From assembly GCF_004359215.1 (NCBI RefSeq), contig NC_090612.1, positions 4,988,181-5,052,180 on the forward strand: a stretch of DNA of 64,000 nucleotides, written 5' to 3'. This document shows positions 50,170 through 60,763 of the stretch, in pieces. The stretch comes from Bremia lactucae (Eukaryota; Oomycota; Peronosporomycetes; Peronosporales; Peronosporaceae). Both the position numbers and the translations under genes were made by a program. The first letter of the stretch is position 1. The number at the start of each line of letters is the position of its first letter. The notes under the pieces were generated by a model. That model was not told the DNA's origin, ran no database searches, and saw nothing but the letters and a program-made list of their open reading frames with translations.

Positions 50170-51200
50170 ACAATTAAGTTTAACTCATCGTCACTTCTTA
50201 ACGAAGCTGTCTTGGATAACACAAATGCTGCGCTTAGTGCGCGGAATGGGCCATCGATCCTTAAAGGTCCTACGAATTCATTTTATTCCTTAAATAAGGA
50301 ATTCCAAGATGTGGTATGTAACAATCCACCATCTGTTTTACCTCCGGATAAAGGTATTCGTCATGAAATTGACTTGGTTCCGGGAACCAAATACCGTATC
50401 ACACGACAGTGACCTTTACCAAGGGAGCAGTGTGACGTCATTGACGATTTCTTCCGTGCTAAGCACGAGGCTGGAATGGTACGAGAAAGCAAATCTCCTC
50501 ATTCGACACCGACATTTTGTGTCAAAAAGCCAAATGGTAAATGGCGCATTGTACATGCTTTAATAAGCTTAATGCTGCCACTATACCAGCACAAACCCCC
50601 AATCCTAGAAAGGATGTTTTTCTAGAGTAATATGGTGCGATGTACAATGTACAGTGAACTGGACTTCGTCCATGGTTACTACCAACTGCTCAAGCAAGCT
50701 AGAGATATTCCGCTTACAGCGGTTGGCAGCCTAAGCGGTATGTTATGGGAGTGGTCGGTAATGCCACAACGGCTTTATAACGTCCCGGCAACACTTTATC
50801 GTCTTGTGCCGCAACTGTTCCGCCCTCATCGAGGTTATGCCAGACTTATTTCGATGACATTTTTGTCCATAGTCGTGCGGATCAGGGTCGGTCGGATATG
50901 GAAAACCATTTAGACCATTTGCGAGCAGTGTTCGAGTGTATGCGCACAAATAAATTGTATGCCAATGCATTTAAATGCATTTTTAGCGCAGACAAAATTC
51001 TTCTTTTAGGATGCTTCATTGGAAAGCGAGGCCTTAGTGAGGATCCCACTAAGCTTAAAGCCATAGTAGATCGGCCGGTTCTCAAAAACCAAAAGGATTT
51101 GCGTAAGTGGTTGAGTCTCGCCAATTATTTACACAAATATAGCAAAAATTACGTTGATATGACAAGGACATTATCAAATCTCTTTCTGAAGGATACATAA
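50170..51200 (+). pseudogene. Family C reverse transcriptase, catalytic block present
   Basis: Blocks in order: NPPSVLPPDKGIRHEIDLVPG (split), ELDFVHGYYQLLKQARDIPLTAV, SGMLWEWSVMPQRLYNVPATL (50640-50800), a YFDDIFVHSRADQGRS-type catalytic block readable in the frame after 50845, and CIFSADKILLLGCFIGKRG..DLRKWLSLANYLHKYSKNY (50970-51160). Several frame breaks. Unlike B2 and B3 it keeps the YxDD aspartates. Confidence 0.78.
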
Positions 51201-51209
51201 TGGTGCTGG

Positions 51210-51660
51210 ACTAGCACCGAACATAATGCTTTACGAGCAGTTAAGGATAGTCTTATCCATTCCACTGCCAAATCCAAATTGGACTTTTAGTGTCGTATGT
51301 GACGCTTCGGATTTTGCGGTGGCAGTGCTCCGTTACAAACAGATGTTGATGGGCGTGAACGTATGATTGCGTTCGGTCTAGACAGCATAAAGCTGCGAAA
51401 AAGACTACCCAGTTCATGACAAAGAGCTACTTGCTATGAAGTATGCTCTTCTCAAATTTAGAGTTCATCTGCTCGGCTCTAAGCCGTTTGTGATATATAC
51501 AGATCTCGCGTCATTACACACGGCGACTTAGTCGCCCCAACTTCTCAGAAAATGGCCCGATGGCTATCCTTTTCGCGGAATACAACTTCGAGGTGAAGTA
51601 TAAGCCTGGCAAGCAGAATGCTTTGGCCGATGCGATATCACGCAGGCCATTATGAGCTCT
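51210..51660 (+). pseudogene. Family C RNase H
   Basis: VVCDASDFAVAV-like start near 51295, YPVHDKELLAMKYALLKFR near 51410-51465 and KPFVIYTDLASLHT near 51485-51525 identify the domain over several frames. Two frame breaks. Confidence 0.7.
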
Positions 51661-51727
51661 CTCATTTAACGACAATAATGTCGCCTTTTCCTGAATTATT
51701 CCGTTCGGCTCACGGCAAGGATGAACA

Positions 51728-53035
51728 GTGTGTAGCTCTGCTACGAGCTCTAACTCTAGTTTAGGTATTAAATTGCCGGTGCGTTTGCGTGCAAGTTTAC
51801 ATCGAATTTATATCGATAACGACCTGTTGCTTTATCGCACGGACACTGCGGACCCTCCGTGTGTCGTTGTTCCTCATGATGAGGATTTGAAGTACCGAAT
51901 CCTCTGTGAGGCACACAATACTATCCTTGGTGGTAATGCCAGTAGAGAAAAGACCTACGGCTCTGTAAGCCAGATGTATTGGTGGTCCAAAATTTATAAA
52001 TGGGTCAGCATATACGTTCGCACATGCAAAATTTGTCAGCGGGTGGTACCCTCGGCGCATGCTGCTGCGCCACTGGCGAGCTTTTTCGAAACCATAGGCT
52101 GTTAAGAGTCCTTTAGCATGGATTATGTTTCGGTCTACCAAAATTTTCGGCCGGTAACACCGGCATAGTAGTCTTGATAGACCAATCAAGCAAAGCGGCT
52201 GACTTAGCGGCTGTGCCGGACACCATTGATGGTGAAAGTACAGCAAGGCTATTCATCGATCGCATTTTTCGACATCACGGTTTACCGGTGGCAATTGTCT
52301 CTGATCGCGACCCCCGTTTCACGGGTAAATTCTGGAAATCAATTTCGCGAGTGCTTGGCACCAGATTGGATATGTCCACTGTGGACCATTAGCAGACCGA
52401 TGGCAATCGCGTCATTGAAGACGTTTTACGCAGTGTGTGTGCTCAGACACCAAAGCGCTGGAGCTCCATGCTTTCAGTAGTAGTGTTTGCGTTAAAATGC
52501 TGTATATGCCTATTCAGGCTATACTCCGTTCTATGTCAACGGTCTCACCCACCCACGCGTTCCATTAACGATACCACTGCGTGGTTAAAGGCTTGGTGGG
52601 GGAGAATTAGCCGATAGGCTTGCTAATTTCAGCCCTCCACTAAATCGCATCGCGAGAAACTCGCTTACTTGTTTCCGCCCTGTGACCGTTCGAAAACAAG
52701 TAAGCGAGTTTCTCGCGATGCGATTTAGTGAAGTGTGTCTTAAGACATGTAAGAGATACGATGGCTAATAGCAGAGACAAACAAATAGAAGAAGCAAATG
52801 CCAAAGGCAGAAGCTGTAATAATTCCAATATGGCTTGAGACCGAGTTTTGCTAAACGCTAAAACCTTACCTACCAACTTGGTTTCCGCGGTCTTCAAGAC
52901 CAAATTGCGCCCGCACTTTATTAAACCATTTACGGTCGTGGCCAAGAAGAGCCTGGCTTATACGCTAAACCTTCCTAGCAAGCTGCGTACACACCCAGTG
53001 TTTTACGTTGGCTTGCTTAAGCCATATCGGGACCC
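51728..53035 (+). pseudogene. Family C integrase
   Basis: N-terminal zinc module with CKICQRVVPS (52020-52060), part of the core with IDQSSKAADLAAVPDTI and VSDRDPRFTGKFWKS (52170-52345), and the C-terminal domain LRPHFIKPFTVVAKK, HPVFYVGLLKPYRDPS (52910-53030). Between core and C-terminal domain lies a perfect 37-base palindrome at 52638-52730. Confidence 0.75.
52638..52730. repeat. Perfect 37-base inverted repeat with 19-base loop
   Basis: 52638-52674 is the exact reverse complement of 52694-52730. Arms begin CACTAAATCGCATCGCGAG. The right arm matches the expected coding direction (VSEFLAMRFS) and the left arm appears to be a newly made inverse copy. Confidence 0.93.
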
Positions 53036-53049
53036 TTCCCACAAGGACT

Positions 53050-53275
53050 TAGAGGCGCTTGCGCCGAGACAATCGGTCGGGCCACAGATTGCGGCAACCT
53101 CACCAGGATATCCAACTGGCCCTCTAAACGAGGCTGCTGACGCTCCAGCGTTGAAAGACGGTCCTAAACCGGCTCTAAAGAGCTCTCGACCCGAGCAAGG
53201 ACCTCACGAAGAAGTTGCACCTCGTGCCGTAGAGCATTAAATGCTTCCGCCAAAATTTTGGCCCCCTCCCGCGCT
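53050..53275 (-). pseudogene. aORF1-like antisense coiled coil in family C
   Basis: Opposite to the integrase-chromodomain linker the minus strand reads EGAKILAEAFNALRHEVQLL and REVLARVESSLEPV, one stop, then DRLSTLERQQPRLEGQLDIL. The leucine spacing is that of a coiled coil. Position and strand are the same as aORF1 of family B, though sequence similarity is not obvious. Confidence 0.4.
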
Positions 53276-53284
53276 GCTTGATGC

Positions 53285-53497
53285 GTGTGGAACCTTCAGT
53301 TTCATGTGGAGAAGCCTTTAAAGCGACGTCGTCGTGAGGGTCAATACCAGTATCTGGTGAAGTGGCTACGGTACCTCTCTTCTGAAAACTCTTGGGAGTT
53401 CGAGGTACCTCTTCGGCAAGATTGCCCGTACGCCGTTGACGTTTTTGAGCGCCAAGCGCAGGGTCAATTCGCGACAAATGACGCTTCCCACCACTAA
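53285..53497 (+). pseudogene. Family C chromodomain
   Basis: KRRREGQYQYLVKWLRYLSS and ENSWEFEVPLRQDCPYAV form a complete chromodomain with the aromatic residues of the methyl-lysine cage partly kept (Y, W). The frame starts within this segment and has no link to integrase, because of a stop at 53240. Confidence 0.78.
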
Positions 53498-53961
53498 ACA
53501 TGAAATTGAGTGAATCTTTAGCCTCAGTGCGGCTTCGATCCATGGTTGTACGGTCAACCGAAGCACAGAAATATAGGCTAGGCCTTTCATCGTTTGTGGC
53601 ATAAATGCCGAACGTAACTGGCCTTTGCCAGAATCTTGGCGAAATCGAAGCGAAGCATTAGTAGACTCTGATATTCCAATTATTACGAAGTCGGCGGGCC
53701 CGGTGGACCCAGTTCTCAAATGAGACTTCGTTTTCACTCCTTGTTTCGTTTGGAAACAAAACGATCGGAATTTCCCTCATGGAGGTCACCGAAGCCCCAC
53801 GGGCTCCGCGTCATTACCTTTGGCGTAAGGTATTGCTAATGAAGAGCGTCGCGGGCAGCGATCTCCTCCGGCGTCCTCGCCGGGTCACCAGAGATTTAGA
53901 TGGCCAAGCAATGACCCGCTATCTCTTTGAGACGCTTGTCCGCACTAAGCGGAGTGAATCT

Positions 53962-54261
53962 CTATTCACTATGAGCTTTAGCTTTCGCTATCTCGGCAGC
54001 TCGACGACGAGCTCTTTCGTCTATGAGGATTATCTGCTCTTGCTCTTCATCGAGCGGATTCGTAATGATGTTGGACTGAGGGTCCTGTGTCCTGCTCAAA
54101 GCAGTTAAGACATCAGAGGCACCACGTTCTGGGAACGGATTCGCGGCCCGCCGACGTTCATCCGGAGGAGAAGGCGTGAGCGAACGACGCTCTCTTAGCT
54201 TCTCCTCTGATTGAGAGTGACTTTCAAAGTCCAAGGCGCACGAAATGATACTGGCGGGCAT
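53962..54261 (-). CDS. aORF2-like antisense frame in family C
   Basis: An ATG-started 99-residue frame on the minus strand, downstream of the chromodomain, rich in arginine, glutamate and proline, with an AARRRAAEIAKAK-like helical end. More coding-like sequence with several stops continues to about 53700 (GFGDLHEGNSDRFVSKRNKE). It occupies the same place as aORF2 of families B and D, but I see no clear sequence similarity. Function unknown; possibly not expressed. Confidence 0.4.
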   Translation of the reverse strand: MPASIISCALDFESHSQSEEKLRERRSLTPSPPDERRRAANPFPERGASDVLTALSRTQDPQSNIITNPLDEEQEQIILIDERARRRAAEIAKAKAHSE

Positions 54262-54594
54262 TACACCACATTATCAAGCCGAAGCGGAAATAAAAGTTAA
54301 TTCAGTGTACGTTAGACGAATCCGACTTACTCTAAACTAATTTGTATTTCTTAAACGCTCAAGCAATCAATTTCAAGGTCTTCTTCTCAATTGACGTTCA
54401 TTTTGTTGCCGATAGGAACCTTAAACGGCAAAGTTGCGCACAATTTACTGTTGTTAAGGATGCGCCTCTGCATGCCTGAGGTTTAGCAGTAAGCACTAAT
54501 GGATCATCGACATAGCACGACAGCGACCCTCTACATGCGACAGCACAAAAGACGGTTCCGCGAAGAATCAATGGTCAACTTTAACATAGGCGGT

Positions 54595-54703
54595 GATCAA
54601 CTTCAAGATGGGCGAGGATCAACTTCAAGATGGGCGAGGATCGACTTTAAAATGGGTGAGGATCGACTTCAAGATGGGCGAGGATCGACTTCAAATGGGC
54701 GAG
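54595..54703 (+). repeat. 22-base minisatellite, five copies
   Basis: Units GATCAACTTCAAGATGGGCGAG at 54595, 54617, 54639, 54661 and 54683 (the last one 21 bases), followed by a partial GATCGATG. Units differ by a few substitutions. A degenerate unit may precede at 54573. Confidence 0.93.
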
Positions 54704-54713
54704 GATCGATGCT

Positions 54714-54870
54714 AGTGACTTGTTCGCGACTGCTGTAGTTCTGGAGTCAAGAGTAAGAAACGGCCTACCTCTATTGCTTTTTGATTAGCTTCGTAAAGAA
54801 AGATAGTTGCTTGTTTGCGGCTGCGGTTGAACTGGAATTAATAATAAGAAACATTCGTTCTACAGCTTAG
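54714..54870 (+). repeat. Left arm of a long inverted repeat
   Basis: Pairs, with mismatches, with 55722-55880 in inverse orientation (shared AAGAAAGATAGTT, GGAATTAATAATAAGAAAC and CGGCCTACCTCTA segments). It looks like the 3' internal end of a plus-strand family C element facing that of a minus-strand one. Confidence 0.8.
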
Positions 54871-55039
54871 AATAGAAAAAAGATAAAGCTGTATTAATAT
54901 ATTTAGTTTCCTACGTAACGATCTTCCATCTACTACTTGATTTTATTACATCAATAACTAACTAAGTATGGCGCCTCCTTGCGCACAGCACAATCGTTTC
55001 TTATAACGATTGGCGGGGTCGATTTAGACTTAAGTCAAC

Positions 55040-55549
55040 CAATCAATAGAGCTTATGTCTCATTGCATCTGAAGCGGAGCTACCTCGCTCCTAAAGTCAG
55101 AAAAAGTCTTTAAGACTCAGAGAATCACTTAGTTCTATTGAACTAATGGGTTTAACAACTCAGGGAGTCGTACAAGCTTTTAAAGCTTAATGAATCCTAG
55201 TTCAAGGGATTCAGGATTTCGCGGAGCCAAGTGGCAACTAGTGCCCAAGAGGATATACCTTAGAAAGGCTTCTACCTCTTGCAGATCGATGCGCAAGCCT
55301 TAGAAAGGCACTTAACACTTTAAGATCAAAAGGAAACTGCACTTTATTCAATTATTCAAACTTAAAAACCTTACCCTAGCTAACTAAAAATAGATTTTGG
55401 CCGCCAGATTTATGTCTGGCGGCGACCATGTTTGTTACCAGTAATAAATGGGATTTAAGTAACCAACTATTTTAAAAATTAGATAAAGGGTATTTTACCC
55501 ATAAAGTAAATGTACCACAAGACGATTCGCAAACCGATGTGTGCCCATT
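55040..55549 (-). repeat. Inverted family C LTR (3' LTR of a minus-strand copy)
   Basis: It is the reverse complement, diverged, of 47354-47810: GGAGCGAGGTAGCTC, the CGCCAGA...TCTGGCG hairpin and GGGCACACATCGG recur in order. A purine run (GATGAGGGGGG on the minus strand) ends at its start, which marks it as a 3' LTR. Confidence 0.78.
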
Positions 55550-55880
55550 ACCCCCCTCATCAGACTGTTGTCATCGAGTGACAATATTCGCTTCATTTCC
55601 TCTTTGAGGTTGGAACCTAAACAGCTAACCGTTCGGTTGTGTTTTTCATTCCTTTGTCTCATGACAGTCAAGCGTGAGTCACAGACTCGTAGCACCTTCC
55701 TCGACGATGAGGGAATTAACAACTCAGAACGAATGTTTCTTATTATTAATTCCAGAACTACTGCAATCACAAACAAGTAACTATCTTTCTTAACGAAGCT
55801 AATCAAAAAGGAAGTAGAGGTAGGCCGTTTCATACTCTTGACTCCGACTACTGCAGTCGCGAACAAGTCACTACCATCCT
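55550..55880 (-). mobile_element. 3' internal end of a minus-strand family C copy
   Basis: Sequence between the purine run and the inverted-repeat right arm. A minus-strand frame (55495-55866) reads through it without known motifs. It pairs with 54714-54870. The rest of this copy is absent, since family D sequence starts next. Confidence 0.6.
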
Positions 55881-56102
55881 CAATACCACTTTTTCATTAA
55901 CGACCCAGGCTAGATTTTAAGAAGCTAAATACCATAAGCTTCGTAGAAACCTTCTCTGTGCCTATGTGTACGTGAAGTTTCGAAGCACCTCACCTTCACT
56001 TTAATTAGTGTAAGTTTTATTAGTATTTACAAGTGCCCTGTTACACCGGGTAGCACTTCATAGTCCGTTCAACAACCTACGCACGTTCCATCAAACGTCG
56101 AC

Positions 56103-57120
56103 ATGTTGGACGAAGAAGGAGCGAGCTTTCCAGCACCTCAAGAAGGCAATCACGCAACGCGTGAAGGGTTTACTCATTTGAGTGAGATTGAATGGAAGGC
56201 GACCGAACGAGTGATTTCGTCGTAGGCGGGCCAGCTGTTAGCGTCGATCTGTACACTCTGGGAAGAGATGAACTACATACAGAATGGAAGGGGAATGAAC
56301 GAATGAGTTCGTCGTAGGTGGGCCAGCCGTTAGCGCCGTTCTGTACACTCTGTAAAGAGATGAATAGCACGCGGCCGAGTTAATACAGAATTGAAGGCGA
56401 TCGAAAAAATGAGTTCGTCGTAGGTGGGCCAGCCATTAGCGCTGTTCTGTACACTCCGGGAAGAGACGAAAAGCATGCGGCCATGGCCGAGTTGATACAG
56501 CATTAATCGGATGCGGCCCGAGAGAAAGTAGCCTTGCTTCACCAGCAAGGCTCTCAACACGCGGAGGTGTTGAGAGAACAAGGTGCTATATAATTGGAAC
56601 TGTTGAGACAGCAAGCCTGCAAATGCCTGCCAATGGGCCGACGCTTCCGCTTCGACCGAAAGCTTAAAGATCGAAATCTCTTAGCTTAACGCAGTTGAAG
56701 GCGACTCCCTTTTATGATGGTTCGTCGAACTTGACGACGCCATAGAAGCTCGCCGTATCAGTGATGATGCGACGAAAGTGAAACTTGGTATATCCAACTT
56801 AGCCGAACCAACCAAATCTTGGGCCTAGAGTTTAAACCTTCAGAACTCATTAGTCTTTGGGTCGGATGTGGTCTTTAAGACCCGGCTCAGACAAACATTT
56901 GAGCCGCCACGTGCCTAATCCAGGGCTCGAGCCTGTAAAAGGCTTTCGTCCACTCGGGTACACATCGTCCACCGAGACGACAACAAAACGGAGGTCCAGA
57001 ACCCCTGAATCTATCATATGTAGAGAGCGAGAAACCTCGCTCTTCAAGTAAAAAGGGTTTCAAAAATGTAATTGTTGTCAAAAGTTGGGCCACTAAGCCT
57101 ATGAGTGTATTGCTTCACGG
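56103..57120 (+). pseudogene. Family D gag remnant
   Basis: Starts MLDEEGASFPAPQEGNHA, then carries a segment of about 120 bases (TCGTCGTAGGTGGGCCAGCCGTTAGCG) present about three times at 56210-56450, an internal duplication not seen in family B gag. Later blocks such as WFVELDDAIEARR-like near 56725 and CNCCQKLGH-like near 57065 are recognisable. Many stops. Confidence 0.6.
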
Positions 57121-57329
57121 CCTGTGCCTAATAACAATGAGCGAAAATACCAGCTTTTTGCTAGGAACAGCAGAGGACGCGAATCCAACGCTATTGCGAA
57201 ATCGCAACGGCGAGGCGGATCGTAAAAAAACTGACGGGGTCAGAAGGTTCGGAGCGCCCTTCTGATCCAGTAAAGTCAAAAGAATTTGCAGGATTTTTGA
57301 CGAAAGTTGCTGCTCATACCCAAACGCAC

Positions 57330-57600
57330 AAGTTTAATGCAAATCTCAAGAAGTGTAAATCGCTGCAAGCAAAAAATAACTTCTTGTGTGCATCGTAAGT
57401 AAACACGGTGTACGCCCTGATCCGGAAAATTTCAAGGCGATCACCGATTGGGCTGTGTCAGTCGATGTAAAAATACTTAGAAAATTCGTCGACTTAGCGG
57501 CGTACCTGCACAAGTACTCACGCAATTATGCCGAAATGACAGTACATATTTCTTTTTTGTTAAAGAAAGATGTAAAGTGGTCATGAAACGCTGATTGTCA
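57330..57600 (+). pseudogene. Family D RT connection segment
   Basis: The frame at 57386-57586 reads CIVSKHGVRPDPENFKAITD, LRKFVDLAAYLHKYSRNYAE, MTVHISFLLKKDVKWS. It follows the gag end directly, so about 1.5 kb of protease and RT is missing. Confidence 0.75.
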
Positions 57601-57959
57601 GCGTTCCTTCGAAGGTATTAAGTAAAGCTTGATGAAATGCCAAAAATAAGAAACAGCCTCCCTCCGTTTTATTTAGAAAGCGTTTACGAGTAAGGTGGCG
57701 ACTTATTTGAGACTTCTGAAGTTAGAATATAAAGTAGCCATCTCAGTTGTTAATTGTACTATCAGTTGATGCTGGACTTAAATGCTTTAATTTAGGATCA
57801 ATTGCTTCATGTTTTATTTTATACGGTTCTTCTATAATTTATGCCATCACAGGTTCGTTAAATTTTAACAATATTTTTTAATATTATCAAATATGTTTTT
57901 TTAGAAGATATAAATCTTTTTAATAAGTTAATCTTTGATGATAATATAAAAAAGAAGTA

Positions 57960-58870
57960 AAAATTTAACGAACATAATCACCAATCCTGGCGATTGCGGA
58001 CCAAGATCGACTTTTTCATGTGGTCTGTGACGCCGGCTGTTATGCAATCGGCTGTGCGTTGATGCATTACGACACAGACGGCGCAGAGCGCGTCGTCTGT
58101 TATCAATCGCATCAGCTTCAACCAGCGAAACGCATCATTTCCAGTGCAAGACAAGAACACCTTGCCAAGAAACACGCACTGGCTAAGTTTAAGGTCTATC
58201 TCTGGGAGATAGACCGTTCGTTGTATAAACGGACCATGCGTTTTTAAGCACGGCCGTGAACAGTTCACACCTCTCGCAAAGGATGGAGAGATGGTTGTCT
58301 TTTTTCGCAAAGTATATCTTCTCTGTGGTTTATAAACCATGATGAGTTATTGTAATCGCTGATGGCTTAATTTTGAGCCGGCTGCGCAAATCAATAGTAA
58401 TGATATACGTGACTTTGACGACGATGTTGAAAGCATCGAAAACAATATTATTAATCAGAACGATAATACTCTCAATACTGAAGAGACTGATATCGCCGCA
58501 GTGCGAGCCGGTCGCACTAAAAACCAAAAGAACGAGTCAGCAGGTGATACCCTGTTGGTTAGAGAAGCAGGGAGCCGTTTCGTACAGATTTCCATCGCTA
58601 ATACGGCGGGCCGACAGAAACGCAACTCCGACAAAATATGGCAAACATACTTTTATTTGATGTTAATGACCTATCCTACTATCTACGGTAAACTAACCAA
58701 AATACGTAGGGACGAATTTGGGCAGTAACAAATTACTGCCCAGGTATATCGGACCGTTTCGTGTACTACATCGCCAAGGCAATGCGTACGCGATCGAGCT
58801 GCCTCGTAGCATGCGTACGCATCCTACGCTTTATGTTGGGTGTCTCCACCCGTGCCATCAGTACTAGGCT
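57960..58870 (+). pseudogene. Family D RNase H and integrase C-terminal domain
   Basis: RNase H blocks MVCDAGCYAIGCALMHYDTD (aspartate kept, usual CDASD altered to CDAG), ERVVCYQSHQLQPAKR and YLWEIDRSLYKRT lie at 58015-58245. After a deletion of the catalytic integrase core, the GPF domain (YIGPFRVLHRQGNAYAIELP, HPTLYVGCLHPCHQY) follows at 58740-58865. Confidence 0.72.
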
Positions 58871-59010
58871 TCTTCGATTCTGGATTACACCGGAACGGTC
58901 TATGGCATCCGCCAAAGTTTGATAATATCAAGCCAAAGCCTGATCATTTCGAGCGAAAGATTTATGGTTGAGGAACAGAGTCTTATTATTAGAACCGGAC
59001 GATTCACTCA

Positions 59011-59226
59011 TTACTCCAAGGAATAAATTTTCTGACGAGCTGTCACCAGCTCGATATGAAGGGACTGACGTGGCCTTTCGTTCGCCAGTTGATCAGTCGC
59101 AACCTGCGCACAATTTCTCAACTGGTCCCGAAGAACATTATCAACTGTTACCGCAATCTCGCGGCGATAGGATCGCTCGTGACCAAATATCCTTCCACAA
59201 ATAGTGAAGGGTGTGATCCAAATCAA
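59011..59226 (-). pseudogene. aORF1-like antisense frame in family D
   Basis: The minus-strand frame includes HERSYRREIAVTVDNVLRDQ and NERPRQSLHIELVTARQKI, with helical, coiled-coil-like composition. It sits between the integrase C-terminal domain and the chromodomain, as in families B and C. Shorter and weaker than in B2. Confidence 0.35.
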
Positions 59227-59269
59227 GATGTTGATTCGGGTTCGTCAAACAAGGCGGACCTGATTTTTT

Positions 59270-59470
59270 CTTCCCCTCCGCATCCATTAACGGATTCGAG
59301 TGGTGAGAAGCGTTTTCTTGTTGAAAGCTTATCGAAATACCGTGAGGTAGAGGAAGTTTGGACGAGTTATCTCGTTCGTTGTCGAGTGTATCACGCGATG
59401 GTTGGGAACCTCGTTCCCGACTGATGTTTGACGTTCCAGGTCTCGTCTTGCAGAACGATGAGACCCATCC
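59270..59470 (+). pseudogene. Family D chromodomain
   Basis: SSGEKRFLVESLSKYREVEE, VWTSYLVRCRVYHAMVGNLVPD. The usual WRGYPPSHDxWEP is changed by substitutions and a shift, and VPGLVLQNDETHP follows in another frame. Confidence 0.65.
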
Positions 59471-59539
59471 TCCTTGACAGAAGGTCCATCGGAGAACAAG
59501 CGCTTCCCGCGCTCGTAAAAGGATTGAAAGTTATAAATC

Positions 59540-60608
59540 CCTTTGCTCGTCTCACAAGAAATGAGCGTCCTCCAATGAGGGTCTTCAAGAGAGTATGCCT
59601 CCTTAGGGGTATAACCTGCACCCTTAGAAACAGCATGGGCATGAGTCCCCCACGAGAGGCAAGGACCCCCTGCCTCTCTAAAAATTGATGACACTTGTAT
59701 CGTGCACCAACTACGGTTCGTTTCTTAAACTGTTAACGGAAGGCATTTAACTTGTCAAGCCACACCTCACGGCCAATGTTTTGTACATTCTGTACAAAGG
59801 CTGTCCAAGCTTGGAACAAAGGTTTGACATCCTTTGCCCTTTCATAGAGAACCAACGATGCCGGAAAAAGGCATAATGAAGAATTTCGTCCATCCTCACC
59901 AGGCTTGTGAAGCCTGGATGAGTCAAATAGCGGAATATGATATCGATCGTTGGTCATACCAGACCAACAAATTAAATTATTCTTAGAGGGCAACCAAGGC
60001 CTCTTTTCAGGAGCGAACTGCAACGTATTGCGGCCCCTCTCCTGCTGGCTCATGTTAAATTTAACGTTAACTTGGCCCTTGGAGCGATCATTCGAATTAT
60101 TCCTTTTTTAGAAATGCAAACTTGCATCACCAGCAGCACTCTTCCCTTCGCGACCACTAAGTTCCTGGTGACGCATACTAACGTCACCGGAGTGATCATC
60201 GCCCACGGAGTCATCATCAGATGACCCCCTACTGGAGAGTTCCGACGAGTCGAAAAACCTCGTCATCACCTCTCTGCTTGTCACTTTAGAACCCAGAGGT
60301 TTAACGGACTCGGCCCCGGGTGATCCGGCGGCCTTTACAGTAGCCACTGAGTCGGGCGATGCTGGTGACTTGGACCAGTCATCTACAATTAGTGATGCAG
60401 GTGACTTGTCACCGTCACCTGCAATATCATCAACAGATGACATATTCTTGTCACCTCTAATTGGAGTAGGAGGCGACGTATCCCCAACATTAGACGCGTT
60501 AACGTAAACTGAAACATTTGCATTACCAACAGCTGCACTAATCCGTGCAGCTGCCAGTTTTGCGACCTCACTGGCAACGCGGACAGACTTGTTGATAGGC
60601 GTGCGCAT
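59540..60608 (-). CDS. aORF2: antisense gene of family D, intact except for one in-frame stop
   Basis: From the ATG at 60608 (156 bases from the 3' LTR) the minus strand is open to a TAA at 60108-60110 and then continues in the same frame to 59733, about 290 codons with a single stop. The N-terminus INKSVRVASEVAKLAAARIS resembles the family B VNKSM start. A disordered serine, aspartate and glycine stretch follows, then the conserved core FAPEKRPWLPSKNNLI, HIPLFDSSRLH, AWTAFVQNVQNIGREVWLDK. Further homology (FREAGGPCLSW) continues in another frame to about 59540. No known domain is recognised. This is the best preserved copy of the antisense gene and argues that it is real. Confidence 0.55.
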
Positions 60609-60763
60609 TAAATTGACTTCTGCTCAAAAACCAATTATGCGATAAATTGGAATATTTAATTAAAAGTAATAATGCAAAATTACAGGGAAAGACATAATAG
60701 TATTTCCCTTCTTTCCTGTAACCCTACATCAGTCCCTATAGTGAGTGTTGGTCAAGGAGGGGG

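Larger units (their letters stand above)
47354..54500 (+). mobile_element. Family C Ty3/gypsy chromovirus-like element, no 3' LTR on this strand
   Basis: 5' LTR, gag, CCHC, protease, RT, RNase H, integrase and chromodomain follow on the plus strand, then an antisense frame (53962-54261). A second LTR of this family exists only in inverted orientation at about 55040-55549, so it belongs to another insertion or to an inverted part. All genes carry frame breaks. Confidence 0.82.

Noticed and set aside
54561..54720. Minisatellite considered as a CRISPR-like array
   Set aside because: Units are directly adjacent without spacers and the genome is eukaryotic.
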